Shown: positions 1 to 13,300 of the stretch, one piece after another
Position numbering within the stretch: position 1 is the first letter of the stretch
How the letters are laid out: every line of letters begins with the position of its first letter
NCBI RefSeq assembly: GCF_000182925.2
Contig: NC_026504.1
Span: 5,456,001 to 5,520,000, forward strand
Length of the DNA: 64,000 nt
Reading direction: 5' to 3'
From: Neurospora crassa OR74A
Lineage: Eukaryota > Ascomycota > Sordariomycetes > Sordariales > Sordariaceae
The notes under the pieces: model-generated
Seen by the model: the letters and a program-made list of their open reading frames with translations, nothing else
What the model was told of the DNA's origin: nothing
Database searches by the model: none
Position numbers and translations under genes: made by a program

Positions 1-954
1 CAGAAAGCGGGAGCCGGTTGAGCTTCGGCGGTTGTCCATGGCAACAACAGCAGCAAAACAAAAGCAGAAACAGAGCAGCAGCACCCTGTACCAGTCAGGA
101 AGAGATATAAGCAAGCCACCTTATTAATGATTCGAACCACAAACCACCAACCACTACCCTCTACTTGTTTATTTGCGTATGACCAAGTTGGCGGTCGAGT
201 TTATGCAGGACTACCAGTCATGTATTTGCTTGTTCATAGGGAAGAATAACATACGAGTTAGCTTGAAGACTAACAACCTAAGGTTTGAGTTGAGTGGACA
301 TTTCCTTATGTCCTGAAAATATTTCACTTTCAGACTAGAACAACCAACTTGCCAGTCTCCAAGCCATTTATACCAACAACGACTTCATCTACGTCTTACA
401 TGGGAGCTTCTTTAATATTCCACCTTTTGCATAGCGATGATCAAACTATCGTAATGATACAAACAAACTCCTCCAAACAGTTACTTCAGTCTCGCGACGA
501 TCGTGACTTAGTCCTCTCTCCTGTACCAGCTCCATGACACACACACAAAAAAAAAAAGGCTACATTCATTCTACATCCAAATTAAAGAGACAACATACAT
601 ACCTACCTCAACAGTCTTGTACTAGTCTCGCCACACCATTCTAGCAAAAACACGGGGATCTTCATCCTCATCACTCAACATCTAGCTCACCAACAGGTCC
701 TCCATACGTCCCTAGGTAATTACCTATCTACTCCAGAGCTCGGTGTACAACAGAGTTCATCGTGCCAATTTCGGGACAATAGGTACCTAGGTACCTGGTA
801 CACTAAACTAGGTGAGTACCGTTCAAAACAGATACTGGTAGAAGTTCATGTTTGATCGGAGAGGACGAATTTAGGTTGGCACTTGTCAGCTTCTACCTAC
901 GGGCGCCTAGGCTGGTTCTAGGGACAGGTACTATGGACAGGCAGGGGCAGGCAG

Positions 955-956
955 GC

Positions 957-1033
<77 letters not shown>

Positions 1034-1034
1034 G
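955..1034. repeat. CAGA tetranucleotide microsatellite
   Basis: About 20 nearly perfect tandem copies of CAGA, flanked on the left by imperfect CAGG units and on the right by CAGG/CAAG variants. This tract produces the apparent long reading frames on both strands here (QTDR or CLSV repeats), which should not be taken as genes. Confidence 0.95.
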
Positions 1035-1334
1035 GTAGGCAAGCAGGCAAACAGACATCAACATAGACACCTCCCATAAATGGAAACCTCCCCATACGGA
1101 ACGAATAAACCGAATCGTTGTTGAATCCAGCGGTTCAGGCTGCGTTGCGTGCAGTGTGTGCGTCGGTTGGGGCATGTAACAAGTAAAGCAACCTCGCCGT
1201 CGTTACTGTACCAGAGGGAGGTAGAGGTAGGTAGAGACGGTCCGGTTCGCTCGTTCCTTTTTTTTCCTTTTGATTGAACATGTACTCTACAGTGATCACT
1301 TCGTCAGTGTCTGGGTGGTTTGTTGAAACGTCCG

Positions 1335-1454
1335 TTCCTTCCTTCCTTCCTTCCTTCCTTCCTTCCTTCCTTCCTTCCTTCCTTCCTTCCTTCCTTTCTT
1401 CCTTCCTTCCTTCCTTTCTTCCTTCCTTCCTTCCTTCCTTCCTTCCTTCCTTTC
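1335..1454. repeat. TTCC tetranucleotide microsatellite
   Basis: About 120 bp of TTCC repeats broken by a few TTTC units. It makes a strong strand asymmetry (all pyrimidine on the plus strand) and yields spurious PSFL or KEGR repeat frames. Such mirror-type polypyrimidine tracts can form triplex DNA; that is general knowledge, not something seen here. Confidence 0.95.
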
Positions 1455-4400
1455 AGTTAACCTCCCACTCAGTCCCGTCTGCATTACGAGTCAATATCAT
1501 ATCCGGGTACTACCTCTAGTCACACTTCTTAGGTCCTTCTCACTGACCGGGGATCATTGATCAACCCTGACCGGCCCTTTTTTTTTTTTTCGAAACACAC
1601 ACACTCCAACAACAACAACTTTATATATTGTCGAATGGATAGTAGTAGTGCGCGTATCTCGAAATGTGTCCGCGTTTCAAAGATTTTTTCCGTTTAATGG
1701 GCAAAAGCATCCAGTGAAAGAAACGTAAGTTGAATAAGGAAGAGTATGCTAGATAGGGAATGAATACTACCTGTCGTCCCTTTGATTGAGGTATCTGAGG
1801 TAGAATCTAGATTGGACTCTTTGTCAGTGAGAACCTAGTCGGTTCAGTTCAGATACGCTTAGAATGGCTACATTACGTACCGGGCCAAGAGAGAATGTGT
1901 GCAACAACTTGATATAGGTGCTCAGGCGGGATGGGGATGAAATGAATAAGAAGTGTGTTAATGGCCGAGCTGCTATCGGGTGCCTCTTATGATTATCTGG
2001 ATTGTCTAAGTTATCAGTTCACATTGCCATCTAGCCGTATGATTGTCTAACCTGCGGGCATGATCAACTCATGTCTACGTAGTGTATGGAAATGTTCACC
2101 ATGGGGATCCAGTAAAGATTCGGAACACGAGAACAAGCTTACAATCACAGACAGACAGCCACGTGCTTCTTCCAAGTGTAGGTAGATATGTTTGCATCAA
2201 CACTCTCCACTGCCATTCTCACGTACCATCTAACTCTACTACCTATCTATAGACACAACCGCCCTCGACCATGCCATCCACCAAACAACCTAGATGGTAC
2301 ATTCAAATCCCCATCCATTCACCCTTTCTCCCCCGATATTCCTTTTCCCTTTCGTGTATTCACCACATTTTCCCTTTCCCTTTCCCTTTCCTTTTCTTTC
2401 CTGCCCTCTCCTATGCCCCGCTGTCTGCCTTTCCCCCCCCCCTCTTTTCCCAGCCCCATACCCTTTTTTTTGTGTAACTCTTCCCTTGAACCAGCCCAAA
2501 AGACACCGGGTGACCATGAAGACCGAAGACCGTCATCATGCAATGCCATCTGTTCATCGTGTACTTGACAGAGGCTATTGTAAGATGAGTATAATGCTGG
2601 AGAAAGAAAAAAAAAGAGAATGGAACAACGCCAAAACTATGTAGATAGAGACGTGAGGAGGTACCTGTATGCGAACCGTAACCGTACCCTCCTCCCAATG
2701 CTGCCGCTTGTTGTTGCTCCGTGCTTTTCCTTCCCTGGGGAGAAGGGAGAAATCCCGTCCCTTCCCCCCTGCTTTACATTGCCTTTTTGCCTGCCTCCTG
2801 TTGTTCCGTTTTTTTCTTTCCCTTTCTTCTTTCTGTCTCCTGTCCTGTGCCTGTCTATGCTCGCCATTTTGCCAATGTGGGTGGTCGGGAGAGCCTCTTC
2901 TCTTCTCTTCTAAATGCAAAGCCGACAAAAAAATGTAACAGAAATCTATCAGTTCGTTTCACCAAACGCAACACAACGCAACACGACACAATCGATCGAC
3001 CTAACCCTGAAAACCCCCGACCCCGGTGCTCATGGTTGAAGCAGCAAAGGCCCACAAACCCCAGGTTAAGATAAAAATAAAACAAAACGAAAAGAAAACA
3101 CAAGCCAACTGACCCATAGCAGTCACTCTTGTCACTGACAATGCCTATGAGAGGCAGTCTGTGACGACAGAAAAGCGTGCGAATCCTGTGAAAAAAAGAA
3201 AGTTTGTAAAAACGAAAAACAACCCGAAAAAGTCATGACGCCATTGATGCAAGACTACTTGCTGTTGGATGTTGGAACGTATTTTTGGTGCATCAACCTT
3301 ACTTGCCATCCCCCATCTGTTCTTTTTTTTTGTTCCCCTTCCTTTGTAACCGACCGCATGATCGAAGCAGACCTAAAGTTGGGTGATATCTGACGGCTCA
3401 ACTCGCCTTCCTCGCAAGCTTGTCGCTTGTCTGAAGAGTTGCATTGTACCCAGTGATGAACCTAAATGAACCCGATGTTCCGCGAGATGTCTCGGGTGAT
3501 GTTGCTGACCAATCGCTGAAACCTCTCGTAAAAAGGTACACCTATCGTGGCCGTATCCTCCATTAGCCGTAACCGCCACCATAATCTTGAATGTCATGTA
3601 TCGATCGACTAGCTTTTCGCGTCGGTCGTTGAGGCCCTGTTTGGAAAATGGGAAACTGTTTGGTGATGAATCAAAAATGATGCCGTCGTCTGATTGGTTT
3701 CCACGTTGCCCAAGTCAGCCCAAACAAGTCTGGACAGCAACCTCTAAAAGCTGCATCGACCGGCGGTCCATCGAACCAAGAATTCGTGCCGTGGAGGACA
3801 CATTCGCTGCTTTAGAGGGTTGCTGACTCTGTTTCGCTGCTCACCCAAGCGTGCCAGTACAGTCTCCAGCGGGTAGAGTCTCAAAGGCGTTTGGTGACAA
3901 CCTCGTAAGAGCGATTGGAATCCCATCTGTTTGGGAACCGCAGTGTTAGTCCTATGTCAAGATGAGAAAGCACCGCGGTATTGTCAGTTGCGTATTGTGT
4001 GGACCAGGGCAACTAAAATCCGGAACATCGAAATGAGGGTCAATGCCGGAACAGCGCCAGGTACCAAGGGACCGGAAATGTCAAACATGATGCGAAGTCG
4101 TCGGGTTGGCCGATCCAGTTCATCCAGAAAAAGCAGGTAATGATTTGGCCACACAATCGAGTCCATGGAATTGATGATGTACACAAAAGGCGGTCCTGGG
4201 ATGCTTGGTATTCACTTCACATTTTTTTTGGGTCTTCTCTTCATGCCAGAGGCTTGTACATATACCAGACAGGTATAGTGGATTGCGGTGCCTCTCAAAC
4301 TCCAGTCAGGTGCTCCCAATCACAACACGCTTAGGTCCGTAAGGCCAGGTTCGTGAGTCTTCCGCAACTCAGCGAGACACTCGGAAAGACTCCAAGCCAC

Positions 4401-4821
4401 GCCTCGGGTACCTTACCCATCAGGGCTCCAACCCACCATCGATCTCGAGACCTGACGAGTATTGGCTTGTAGGGCGACAGTGAACAGCACATGGCTGATC
4501 AGCACACGCCGTAACAACACCAACGTATGACATCCGATACGCAAAACGTGAGGATTCATGGGGACTGGTTTGTGATGCGAGCAACGCTCGCGAATATTAT
4601 CGAACCCGACAACACTGCTATATAATGCTAGTTGATCGGATATCATGGCGGTGCCGGAGGTATCTGGCCATGTTACTAAAGGATTTTGTTGGTTTTGTTT
4701 ATTTTGTTGATGGGGCTATCGGCTAGCCAGTTCACTCCGACCGGGGGAGCGAGGGGCGGATCGAGTCGATTGTCGTCAAATCTTCCAACTGCTCGGCTTC
4801 TTCGCTTTTGACCAGCGTTTC

Positions 4822-6298
4822 CTAAGCACGGGTTTGATTGCGTTCGGGACCTGAACCACACCATTAGTTCAGAATACACATTATGTAGGCGGGGTGTGGG
4901 GTTACGCACCGTTCTGGAACATCTGGGACCAATCGGTACCGCCCGATCCACCAAACATCTGCATGCCATTCTGCTGCTGGGGCATGCTGTAGTTGGCAAG
5001 TTGGGGGTTGATGTTGGCAGTCATGTTGTTGCTAACCTCCTGACCGTTGTAAGTCTGATCGAAGCTGCCTCCACGAGTGGTACCGCCCATAACGGAACCA
5101 GTCATGCTTCTCCTGTCGCGATTCGCGTCGTCAATCCTATTGATGCTGCTGGATCTCGACAGTTGATCCTGGTTGTTGCCCATGTTGTTCATGCTATCGG
5201 AGGTGGGGATGAGGCCAAAAGGGTGGACCATGCCGTCAGCGGTCATGTTGCCCATACCGTTCATGTGATTCACATCGCCTCCCTCACCCATAGCCTTTTG
5301 TTGAGCCTGCGCGTTCTTCTTGACATGGGCCTGGGGGTGCGACAAATGGCTGGCGCCAGTGGGGTTGCCGCGACGGACGGAGCACTTGATAAAATGGCGC
5401 TTCAAAATATCACTTCTCGAGAAGGTATCACGGCACAAGACACACATATAGGGGCGATCGCCGGTGTCTGCTCAATTGTCAGAATCTTGACCACCCAATG
5501 GCTAGGAAGAAAGAGCTTTGGGAAATGAAACTTACGGCGGAGAAGATGCCTCTTGAGGTGCTTGGCATGGAGGTAGGTTTTTGTGCAGTGCGGGCAAGGG
5601 AACTTGCCATCGGCATCCTTCTGGGGAATCTGGTTTTTAGCAGACGCGCTGCCGGCAGCCGGAGCAGCGGGCTTTCCAGGCGCACTTGGAAGAATGCCGC
5701 GACGTCCCTGAGATCCAACCACGTGGGTAGGTTGGTCCCCCTCGGGAAGCATTGACGCTTGAGCGGCAATGAGTGGACTCTGGCCGTAGGGAGAGTTCAT
5801 GCCCGGCTGCATGACTCCACCAGCCGGCATCGGGCGGAGCACCGGGGGTACACGGCCGTTAGCCGGGGACGGGGCCGGGGCAATGGGCTGGGGATGCGAG
5901 GCGGCGGTGGTGGACTGGGGCATCATGGCCGAAGATGTCGCGTAGGACTGCTGGGGATACGGGTTGCTGCCCATCATGGGGTAGCCAGCGCCGCGGCCAG
6001 CGCCGTTGGGGGGAGGGGGAGGATAGCTGGCCATGTTGCTAGTGGAAGCAGGCGTGTTGGGGGTTGCAGTTCTCGGGGTGTGAGGGTAGCTGCCGTAGGA
6101 GGGAGGTTGCTGCATGACCGTGTTGCTGGGCTGGAGAGGAGGCAGTGTCTGCGGGGGGGCAGTCGCGGTGGATTGTTGTTGCTGTTGTTGCTGTTGTTGC
6201 TGCTGGAGCTGGTGCGGAGAAATGGCTGAAGGCGAAGGGTTGTATGAAGCTGCCGACGTGTTTATGACATTCGTCGAGTAGTGCGGCAAACCTTCCAT
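4822..6298 (-). CDS. C2H2-type zinc-finger transcription factor with Gln-rich N-terminus
   Basis: Exons 6298-5536, 5467-4910 and 4850-4822 give about 449 residues. A poly-Gln run lies at about residues 30-41, followed by a Pro/Gln/Ala-rich low-complexity region. Two adjacent fingers follow: finger 1 has C235, C238, H251 and H255, and finger 2 has C263, C266, H279 and C283, so it is C2HC. They are joined by an HTGDRPY linker typical of DNA-binding fingers. Intron 1 (68 nt, GTAAGT...GAGCAG) cuts just before the last His of finger 1. Intron 2 (59 nt, GTGCGT, branch CTAAT, TTCAG) removes an in-frame stop and adds a short C-terminus ending QTRA; if it is retained, the protein ends NGA. The C-terminal half is Asn/Met/Gly-rich. 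It is probably a nuclear sequence-specific regulator. The finger pair resembles a conserved fungal family that may include Con7, but I cannot confirm that assignment. Confidence 0.88.
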
Positions 6299-6313
6299 AA
6301 TCCGGCTCGAAAA

Positions 6314-6346
6314 TTACCCTGAAGCAGCGAGCACAGAAAAAACCAT
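6314..6346 (-). promoter_or_regulatory. Short upstream ORF before the zinc-finger gene
   Basis: A 10-codon ATG frame (start MVFS, end AASG) stops 15 nt before the main ATG at 6298. If the 5' UTR extends this far it would be translated first, so it could lower or condition translation of the transcription factor. The ATG context has been read by eye only and no transcript data are available. Confidence 0.4.
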
Positions 6347-7364
6347 TCGGCAACGGGGGCGCGAATAGGATTCTTCTGGCGACTCTTTGTCCCGGTCTTG
6401 ATCTTCTTCAACAGAAGGCGCGTTGGCTGGAGAAGCTCCTGAAGACCAATGGCTCAGAATTGGGTAGCAAGGCAAGGAAGAAGGACCTGCGTTGCGCTTG
6501 TTTGCCCGATGATGCACTCGAGCCCGTTGTCGGTAAAAGTCTGACAATACAGGTGGACGGGACCCTTCTTGACAGTAATGCGACGACGCTACAAGGCTGG
6601 TTTTGGTGGTGCGACAGGCCGCTGGGGAGGGAAATCGTGTGCGGCGGTGGGAGGTGAAGCTGTGATCCAGTATCGTGGTCGATGCCGGCGACGAGCTTGT
6701 TGGAGGAGTACACACACGTAGAGGTGGAGAATGCCCTAAGCCTGAACTTTGGGTTGAGGCTCAAAAGGAAAAAAGATTGGTAGGTGGAGAGAAAAAAAAT
6801 GGGCGGAGGACAGAAGTGGAGCCTTCGCTTTTTGTAGGTGCCGCTGCCGGTCACCCTTTTTGTATTGTGGAAGGAAGCCAGCGTCACTCTGAGAAGTACA
6901 AGGTACAAGCAATGTGCTTGGCCCTGCCTGTGCGCTGGTGAAGCTGCGAAGGGGGGAATCGCATGGGTGGAGACGGTGGGTCTTGCGTAGCCCGTCAAAT
7001 CCAATCACATCGATACATAGCGCAGCTGAGGTACGTACCCTGCGGTGGGGGTCCAGGAATTTCAGCAGAATATTTCACAGACCCTCCACCAGATGGTACT
7101 GATTGTAACAGTAAATAAAAGATCTGTGGGCATCTACATTACCTACGAGATGGCGACTTGTGAATCGAATGTCCGCACCTTTCCGCTGTATGAAATCTTG
7201 TGAACTTGCTACTGCTGCTGCTGTTGGTACTTCATCATTGCTATTTGTCCATCTTTACGCCACTTGAATTTGCTGCAAAAGGTGCTCGAACGGCCCAGTG
7301 CTGCTGGTGCTCGTTCTTGCTTCGACGGGCGAGAAATCAATCTCACAGAGCGCAGAAATGTGAA

Positions 7365-7387
7365 GGGGGGGGGGGGGGGGGGGGGGG
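7365..7387 (+). repeat. Poly-G tract (G23)
   Basis: An uninterrupted run of 23 G on the plus strand. Poly-G tracts this long are much rarer than poly-A/T tracts and can form G-quadruplexes. The exact length may be uncertain because homopolymers are error-prone in sequencing. Confidence 0.9.
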
Positions 7388-10300
7388 AAACCAGGTGGTT
7401 GAAACGAACACAAAGCGGACATTGAAGGCACTTGTCGGAGAGCGAGCACGGAAAAGCAGGGGTTCCTTCGTTTCGGGCATGCGCGGACCTAAAAAACGAC
7501 AGAGACAGAGACAGAGACAGAGAGGGAGAGAGAGAGGGCTGAGGTTGCCAGTCACTTCACACACAGCCATCGCCGTGTGAATTTGGAGATGGTGTTTTAA
7601 TGGTCTGGTGTATTGTGACTTGAACCAGTGTGTTTTTGAGGGTTCTATCACACAGAGCAGAAGCGGGAATTACCGGGTCTGATTCAACGTACAACAGTAC
7701 CTCTAGGTATGCAATGTCATCGACTGCCAGACTGTTTTCATCTGGTCTACTGTTGAACGACTTGGGGCATACAAAACTGGAGGGATGAAAATGTGTCCAA
7801 GGTAGTCTGAAAGATACCACCGTCTTTTTGGTGTCCTAGACTAAGGACTCTGGGCACGATGTAATGCGTCCTCGACCTCCTTGTGTTATTACTCCTACGG
7901 CAACGGGAAGTTGCGGTTTGGTGATTGATAGTCAGCCTCTGGATAACTAGAGATGCGGTTGGAATCGCGGTGTGTTTTCAGTTCAACTCAATTCCAGTCG
8001 CGCCATTCTGATCACTCGGTTTATCACAGTCTGGCAGCTAACTACGAAGAAAGGATGCGATCTATTTGCTGGCAAGTTGGGTTGTGTTTTGGCTTTTCAC
8101 CCTTCACCTCTCTACGGCCTCTTCTGTACATCATCATTCGAAATCACCGAGTTGACAGCTGCTGGTTTATAGGTTTCTCGTATGCATACATGGCCGTGAC
8201 GGTGAACCTCGGCGGAAAGAATCTGACAAAGTGACCTCATGGAGGCACAGTGTAAGAATGTGGTTAGATTACGGGTGTTGCAAGGAACCTTTTCATACCC
8301 AAGCTATTTTAGCGTTACTGTTGCGCCGCGTTATACCCTACGGTACTTCTCAAGCAACCACTTGAATCCTTGTAAAGTTACGAAAATTACGTCCTGGGCG
8401 ACGTTACCACCTGTGATTATTACGCCCCTGACTTCCTTCTCCATTATGCCTTAGAGGTGACATCTGCATTCTTTGACGACGTAGCGATGCCTCGCTCGCC
8501 AGATGAAGACGGATTGCCAGCTGTGGCGGCAAAAGGTGCACATTCTCCCCTTCGATTGCGGTCGAGGCTTACGCAAAGCCATCAATTAGTAATGGCTTCA
8601 CAGTGTTCTATCTTGGTCTGGAAGCCGGAAGTGTATTCGTCGTGTAAAGAAATCGGATTCTTGTGGCGCCCATTGTTTCGATTTCGATTCGACATGGTAC
8701 TGTCTCGTCTAAAACGCGGGTTATTTCCGTCTGGCCTCGGGAAATGGCTGCAGACATTGTTCCGCACTGTCACAGTCAGTAGCGCTTTTGTGTTCAAGCG
8801 AAGCACTATCACTGCCACTCCCAAAACCAAGTGCTGCGATTGTTTTCGGGCAAAGAAGCAACCATGCGGAAGGTGATCAACGACAAAGTCTCAATCAGTT
8901 GAGAAGAGGGATTCGCTGAAATGGTTGTGGTAATAGGAGGTCGGGCCTGCCAGTGTGCCCGAGATCTTTACATACCGTGACGCTCTGCTCTAGCAAGTTT
9001 GGTTTTCGAGTTGCGAGAAAGTGTTAATTTGCTTCTATGACGAGCTCAACTTGTAACTGACTAAATGACATACACCATGTTGGAAGACTGAAGATCTCCC
9101 GGTCTTTGAAGTTTTTCGCCGTTCGTATCCGAATGTTTCCATGAACACTCTATCACCTGGGTTTTTGAGAGTCTCTAGGTTGTCTGTCGTGTGGACTAGC
9201 CAGCTGCAACAAGTTATCACAGTTGGAGCTAAAAGGCCGTCTACCGAACGTCCCGCTTGTAGGGAAAAGAAAAGTAGTGAACTTAGTGTCATGCTCGCGC
9301 CAATCTGTGGACTTCAAGCAGGAGCGCATAGAAATATAGCATCAAACTCTCCTCGGCTGGCTCACATCACTGGAGGAAGGTTAGCAGTGGTAATGTGGGC
9401 AGTTGATGTTGGTTACCGTAATAACACCAAAGAACAAAACAACGCGGTGCTGGAGAGGGGTGCAAAATTATAGTAGACTACGCAGGCGAAGAAGCAACCA
9501 ATTCGCTGAAACAGAGAACATAAGAGGATGAGAGGAAAACCGCGCATTACCATCCGCAGTAGCGCTTGCGCCTCTCCCGAAAGCAAAGCAAATCCATGTT
9601 GAGTTGGGATTTCGCAGCATGATCCCCGACGCAATGGACATCCATTCCTCCAAGAGATATCGACGACGGCAAAGACAGCGACAAGCAGGAACAAACTTGA
9701 TTTGCTGGCCAAAAGACGTCGGACTCCTTAGTCAACATCACGTCTTGGACCAGCAGGGACCAGGTCTCCTGCGAAGAAGCCAGGCCGGCATTTGGCAGGT
9801 GCCCTAGATACTTTGCCGACTTGATGTCGCCGATTTTAGCCTGGTGCGCACTTGGACACAGCCGAGAAGTCCCTGAAGGCAATGACGCCCTGTTCCTATT
9901 CATTCATTGCTAGTACCAAGTTGCAGTGGTGAAGAAGCGACATTGATAGCTCGCTGATAGAGTGGCAATTGTGGTTGTCTTTGTTGACTGACTGTTTTGA
10001 TACCTTTTAAGTATCCTTTGCGCAGTTCAAGTTTGAACAAGGGGAACCAATAGAGAGTGCAGAAGTTGCGGTGAGGATCCGGTTCGCCCACGCTCTCAAG
10101 TTCCTCTGCTCGAGGCATCGTTTGTGTGCGAGGTACAACAGAAGTGCCCCGAGATCTCTGTAGGTAATGTACGCGGAGTTCGCGGCCTCGGGCTTCTCTG
10201 TAAGCCTAGAGGGAAGGCCTACCTACCTATGAGAACAATTCTGTGTACGGTAACCTTTCAGTACGCTACACCGACTGTGTACTATGTAGTGTACGCAGTA

Positions 10301-13300
10301 CGCAGTACACACTCGGAATGAGAAGTGAGCTCGTCCTAGTTGCTAGCGACTAAAACGCCGCTGCTGCATATTGGCATCTCCGGAAGATTTCAGTGAATCC
10401 TAGTCCCTGGTCAAGCCAACACTGACTGAAGAGATTAGCATCAGCCCCAGCTTCTTCGACCCAGATATCTCTTGCTGTGTCACCCACGAAGCTGTGGTTT
10501 TCGAAAACCATGACGAGAGCTTGGATTGTACACTACAGAAAAAGAGCAGTATTGTTTTTGGCGACGGGAACCACAAACTCGATGCCGCTCTGCAAGTCGA
10601 GAGAAGACGGGAATGCATCGATCTGTCGGCTGGGTGGAAGTTTTTCCTGGCAGATGGGTGGGATGATGTGCAGCATCAACGAGTCAAGAGTCGAGCGAAG
10701 CAGGCCTGAAGATAGAACCCTGTCCTTGTCTCATTTTTTTGATCCCTGTCATCTGCTGCCTGTGTCTTGATCCGTGAATGGCTGCGTTGACAAAAAATGC
10801 CGAACGGTGAGGGGTTTCGGCTCGAAAAGGCTAGCACTGTGATGGACGTACTGCCCGCATCGCTCCATTGTCAACGATGAATGATGGCAGGGTAATTTCT
10901 GGTAATTCCAATCAAAATAACCACAATATTTTTCGACAAGTCTACGAACAAAACAAGTCGTCACTTGCCTGCCATCACAGGGCGCACTGAATTTGAACAT
11001 CTTGTAACCGGTAGAGAGCACAGGAAAAAGGGGCCTGATAGGTTAGGTAGGTACGTAGCGGTTGATCGTTAGCTTGGGCGCCGAGGAGGGAAGACTGTTT
11101 ACCCTATCGCTCACCACCTCACCGTCGACGATAGTGCACCAATTGGTCTATGTGATAGTGTAGTGTACTACTGCTGCGTACCTAGGTAGGTTTTTGGCTC
11201 GTTGGGTTTCAGGCTTTCTTGCATTACTACTGCAAGATCTCCTCAGTCAGATCTCTGGTTGCTGCGACACTGTTCACGATGCGGCGACGCGTTAGCCGCA
11301 ACCGCAACCCGCTCGCGTTGGAGGCGGGCACCGTTGGAGGGCCCAATTCCCCAATACGTACCCCAAGGACCCCCCCCAAAAGACCCTCCTTCAGCACTGT
11401 CGCGTGCTTACCAGCATCGTTTTCCGTTGGAGGAATGTGGTGGAATGCGAGGCGAGCCGCTGCCGGCTGGTGTCTCGAGTCGCACCAGTGGCGTCGTTAG
11501 GGATGGCGGCAAGCCCCCTCCCAGTGTGTCGAAACGGTGTGTGCGTGTGTGTGTGTGTCTGTGGAGAGCTGGGCAGCAGGGCAGATCCGAGAACAGAGGT
11601 TGGTGTGAGGCTCTAGGAGGGTCCTGATGGTGACGGGAACCCACTCCTGCGGATTCTGTGCAACATATAAAAAATTGGAGATATGAGGGGCATCTTGGGG
11701 CATCTTGAACTTCTAGAAGCCGGCTGAACCCCCCCGCAAACGGTTGAAACCGATTGCTGGAGCTGGATGTTGGAGTATCGACCAATATCAAAGTGGAAGC
11801 AATCGATGGACAACATCCATCGTCAAAGTGCAAGTTGGCTTTTTGGCAACACTCAATCGCCTTGCGAACCCGACATGGCTGTTCTCGCTTCAGGCTTCTG
11901 CGCGCCAAGGGAATGTCACAGCCATGTCCTGCCCGCCGCGGAATTTGTGACAAGCCGTTACAAAGAGCATACCGTGTCGCTTCAGGAGACGAGTTAGGCT
12001 CATTCATGGCTGCACTTCTACAGTGTTTGGGCCACATGTGGTGAACTGTCTCTGCGGTAGGTAGCGTCAGTCCATCACCATATGCGATGGCAGGTCTCGT
12101 ACCAAAATACCTGGGCGCTTTGCGTCGCAAGATGCACACCTCGTCGGCGACGACCTCGACGACCGGAAGCTACCCGGAAGTCGAGAGCTTTGGAGGTGTC
12201 GTTGAAAAGACTTCCCCACCTGTCCATCTGCCCCGCGAAGGACCCAATCTCCATCTTGTTGGTCGCTTGGCGACAGATATCTGGATGCACGGCTACCTTA
12301 TCAATCACCTGCTACATCATACTACCTACCTCTGTACACTACATACATGCTACACTACATGCCCTTGTGGCCTGGGGGTGTCTAGATTTGCATGCTTACC
12401 ACTACGACCGAGAGCCTCCCACGCGTTCCAAAGAATAACGCTCCCATCAGCCGGTCGGAAGGGGAGAATAGGATATCCTAAACCGGATTCCCGCCCTGTG
12501 TGGCCACATTACTGCGTGAGATGAGTCGTTTTTGTTCCAAAAGGCGGCAGGCGAGAGGTGTGGTCGGCGGTTCGCTTCGCTCAAAATCACCTCCAACGAC
12601 CTTCCACACCTTTTCTATCATCAAGTACCGGGTTGTACTGTTGGTCCCCTGTCACGAAGGTAGGCTGGTGGCGTTCTTGAATACAACACTGTGTCGTAAT
12701 GAACACTCGTTCCGCCGTTACTCACCCACACCAACCACCTAGAAACAGAGGATGGAATGTAACCAGGACGATTCGACCCCAAAAAGCGAGAGCTGAGTGG
12801 CATTGAACGACGACGGATGGCCTTGCCTCTCCAGGAAAGTCGATATGCACCTTGGGAAAGAGCGCTCAACACACTTCAACGTGAGCACTCCTATATCGGC
12901 CGATATGGCTACACCACCCTGCCGTTGCTTGCCGACTTTACGAAAAATCAGCATTGGCAGTCCGTCTTCTCAAAGGAAAGGAGCAGCGGTCCAGGAAGAA
13001 ACAGAAGGCCTTCGGTCGAACACGGTCCAATTGGAAGCCATGGAGGTCGCTTCCATAAATTGGCATTGTTCCTGCCAGTTTGACAACAAGAAAACGGCCG
13101 ATGCACAACCGAACAATCTTCTCACCCATCATCGCAGCGAGGGCACTGCATCACACACTGAACAGGCAAGAACGGCTACTAGGATGTCGGGCACAATATT
13201 TGATGCCTGCTGCAGTGCCTCTTTCCAGCGTACCTACTTCTACTTACCTTACACAATTTCCTACGGAAGCGGAAGGGACGAGTTCGGAGTAGTGTGACGA

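Larger units (their letters stand above)
1..4821. other. Intergenic region left of the zinc-finger gene
   Basis: About 4.8 kb without a convincing gene. Open frames are short (under about 130 codons) and several are simple-repeat artefacts. It holds a CAGA array, a TTCC array, a CT-rich stretch near 2330-2480 and scattered ACCTAGGT-type palindromes (for example near 780-800). The part next to 4822 probably includes the 3' UTR of the minus-strand transcription factor gene. No tRNA or 5S rRNA was recognised. Confidence 0.6.

Noticed and set aside
120-145. tRNA T-loop-like sequence (GGTTCGAATC on the minus strand)
   Set aside because: The flanking bases do not pair into a T stem, and no matching anticodon or acceptor stems were found.
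852-1175. Open frames through the CAGA array
   Set aside because: They consist mainly of the translated microsatellite (QTDR or CLSV units).
11408-12139. 243-codon minus-strand open frame
   Set aside because: No domain, includes a GTGTGT repeat read as HTHTRTH, has mixed composition, and has no splice pattern or neighbour to support it.
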